From assembly GCA_001820675.1 (NCBI GenBank), contig MHQO01000042.1, positions 9,953 through 15,048 on the forward strand: a DNA stretch of 5,096 nucleotides, read 5' to 3'. The notes beneath the pieces were generated by a model, which did no database searches, had not been told where the DNA came from, and saw only the letters and a list, made by a program, of their open reading frames with translations. The DNA comes from Candidatus Sungbacteria bacterium RIFCSPLOWO2_01_FULL_47_10 (GTDB lineage: Bacteria > Patescibacteriota > Minisyncoccia > Sungbacterales > GWA2-42-14). The position numbers were made by a program, and so were the translations under genes. Positions 4,933 to 5,096 of the stretch are shown piece by piece (position 1 is the first letter of the stretch; the number at the start of each line of letters is the position of its first letter).

Positions 4933-5096
4933 ATGGAAAAAACCATTTTTATTTTTTTTGTTTTTGTTGTTGTTGGAGCGGGATTTGCCGCACTGCCGGT
5001 TATTGTGAGCTGGCTTTTGAGTGTTCGGAAAAAAGAGACCGCGCCTCCGAAGGAGTTGGTGCCTCCGGAGTCGCCCGATGAAATTCCATGGGCGAC
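4933..5096 (+). CDS. nuoA: Probable NADH-quinone oxidoreductase subunit A, N-terminal part (cut by the window edge)
   Basis: Fifty-four codons are visible and the frame is open to the end. The N-terminus is a single strong membrane helix (about residues 5-29), followed by basic residues (SVRKK) and a Pro-rich acidic loop with LVPPESPDE. NuoA proteins start with such a helix and then carry a conserved loop (YECG, or PFES in enterobacteria); PPES aligns with it. The diagnostic second and third helices lie outside the window, so another small membrane protein remains possible. It starts 15 nt after atpC with a strong ribosome binding site, so the two are probably cotranscribed, linking ATP synthase and complex I genes. 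Confidence 0.5.
   Translation, partial: MEKTIFIFFVFVVVGAGFAALPVIVSWLLSVRKKETAPPKELVPPESPDEIPWA

Noticed and set aside
1..5096. CRISPR array or tRNA/rRNA genes
   Set aside because: No regularly spaced repeats and no cloverleaf or rRNA-like segments seen on either strand.

Overview
The window looks like a piece of a defence island in an AT-rich bacterial genome, joined on its right side to core energy genes. Most genes lack a clear Shine-Dalgarno sequence. The lineage cannot be fixed from the sequence. An uncultured bacterial phylum is plausible. The last two genes (a short F1 epsilon subunit and a probable complex I subunit A) fit a lineage with an ATP synthase and a NADH dehydrogenase.

Layout, left to right. 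(1) The C-terminal two thirds of a type I restriction-modification methyltransferase, hsdM (1-883), starts inside the SAM-binding motif. (2) A DUF3800 gene (889-1826) is cut in two by a 105-bp MITE-like element with 17-bp perfect inverted ends and a TA target duplication. Removing the element restores one frame. (3) On the minus strand, over the 3' end of the DUF3800 gene, there is a candidate ~98-nt structured RNA (1755-1852). It has a near-consensus sigma70 promoter (TTGACA, 17 bp, TATACT) and a terminator-like hairpin. (4) A second copy of the last part of hsdM (1946-2031) follows, 68/70 identical to the real hsdM tail. The DUF3800/RNA segment is therefore bracketed by 70-bp direct repeats, which looks like a cassette inserted at the end of hsdM. 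(5) Two genes of unknown function come next: an acidic, charged 159-aa protein and a 180-aa protein with three membrane segments. (6) hsdS (3045-4409) encodes the two-TRD specificity subunit. It is followed by a rho-independent terminator and an intergenic stretch that may hold mobile-element debris. (7) atpC (short form) and the start of a probable nuoA lie on the right, visibly richer in G+C than the island.

How it fits together: HsdM and HsdS would form the sequence-specific methylase, with HsdR encoded outside the window. The genes between them appear to be accessory or passenger genes. The most interesting unit is the DUF3800 gene plus opposite-strand RNA, which appears to have entered the R-M operon as a module carrying an alternative hsdM tail and was later broken by the MITE. 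All RNA and cassette claims come from reading the sequence by eye and have not been computed.
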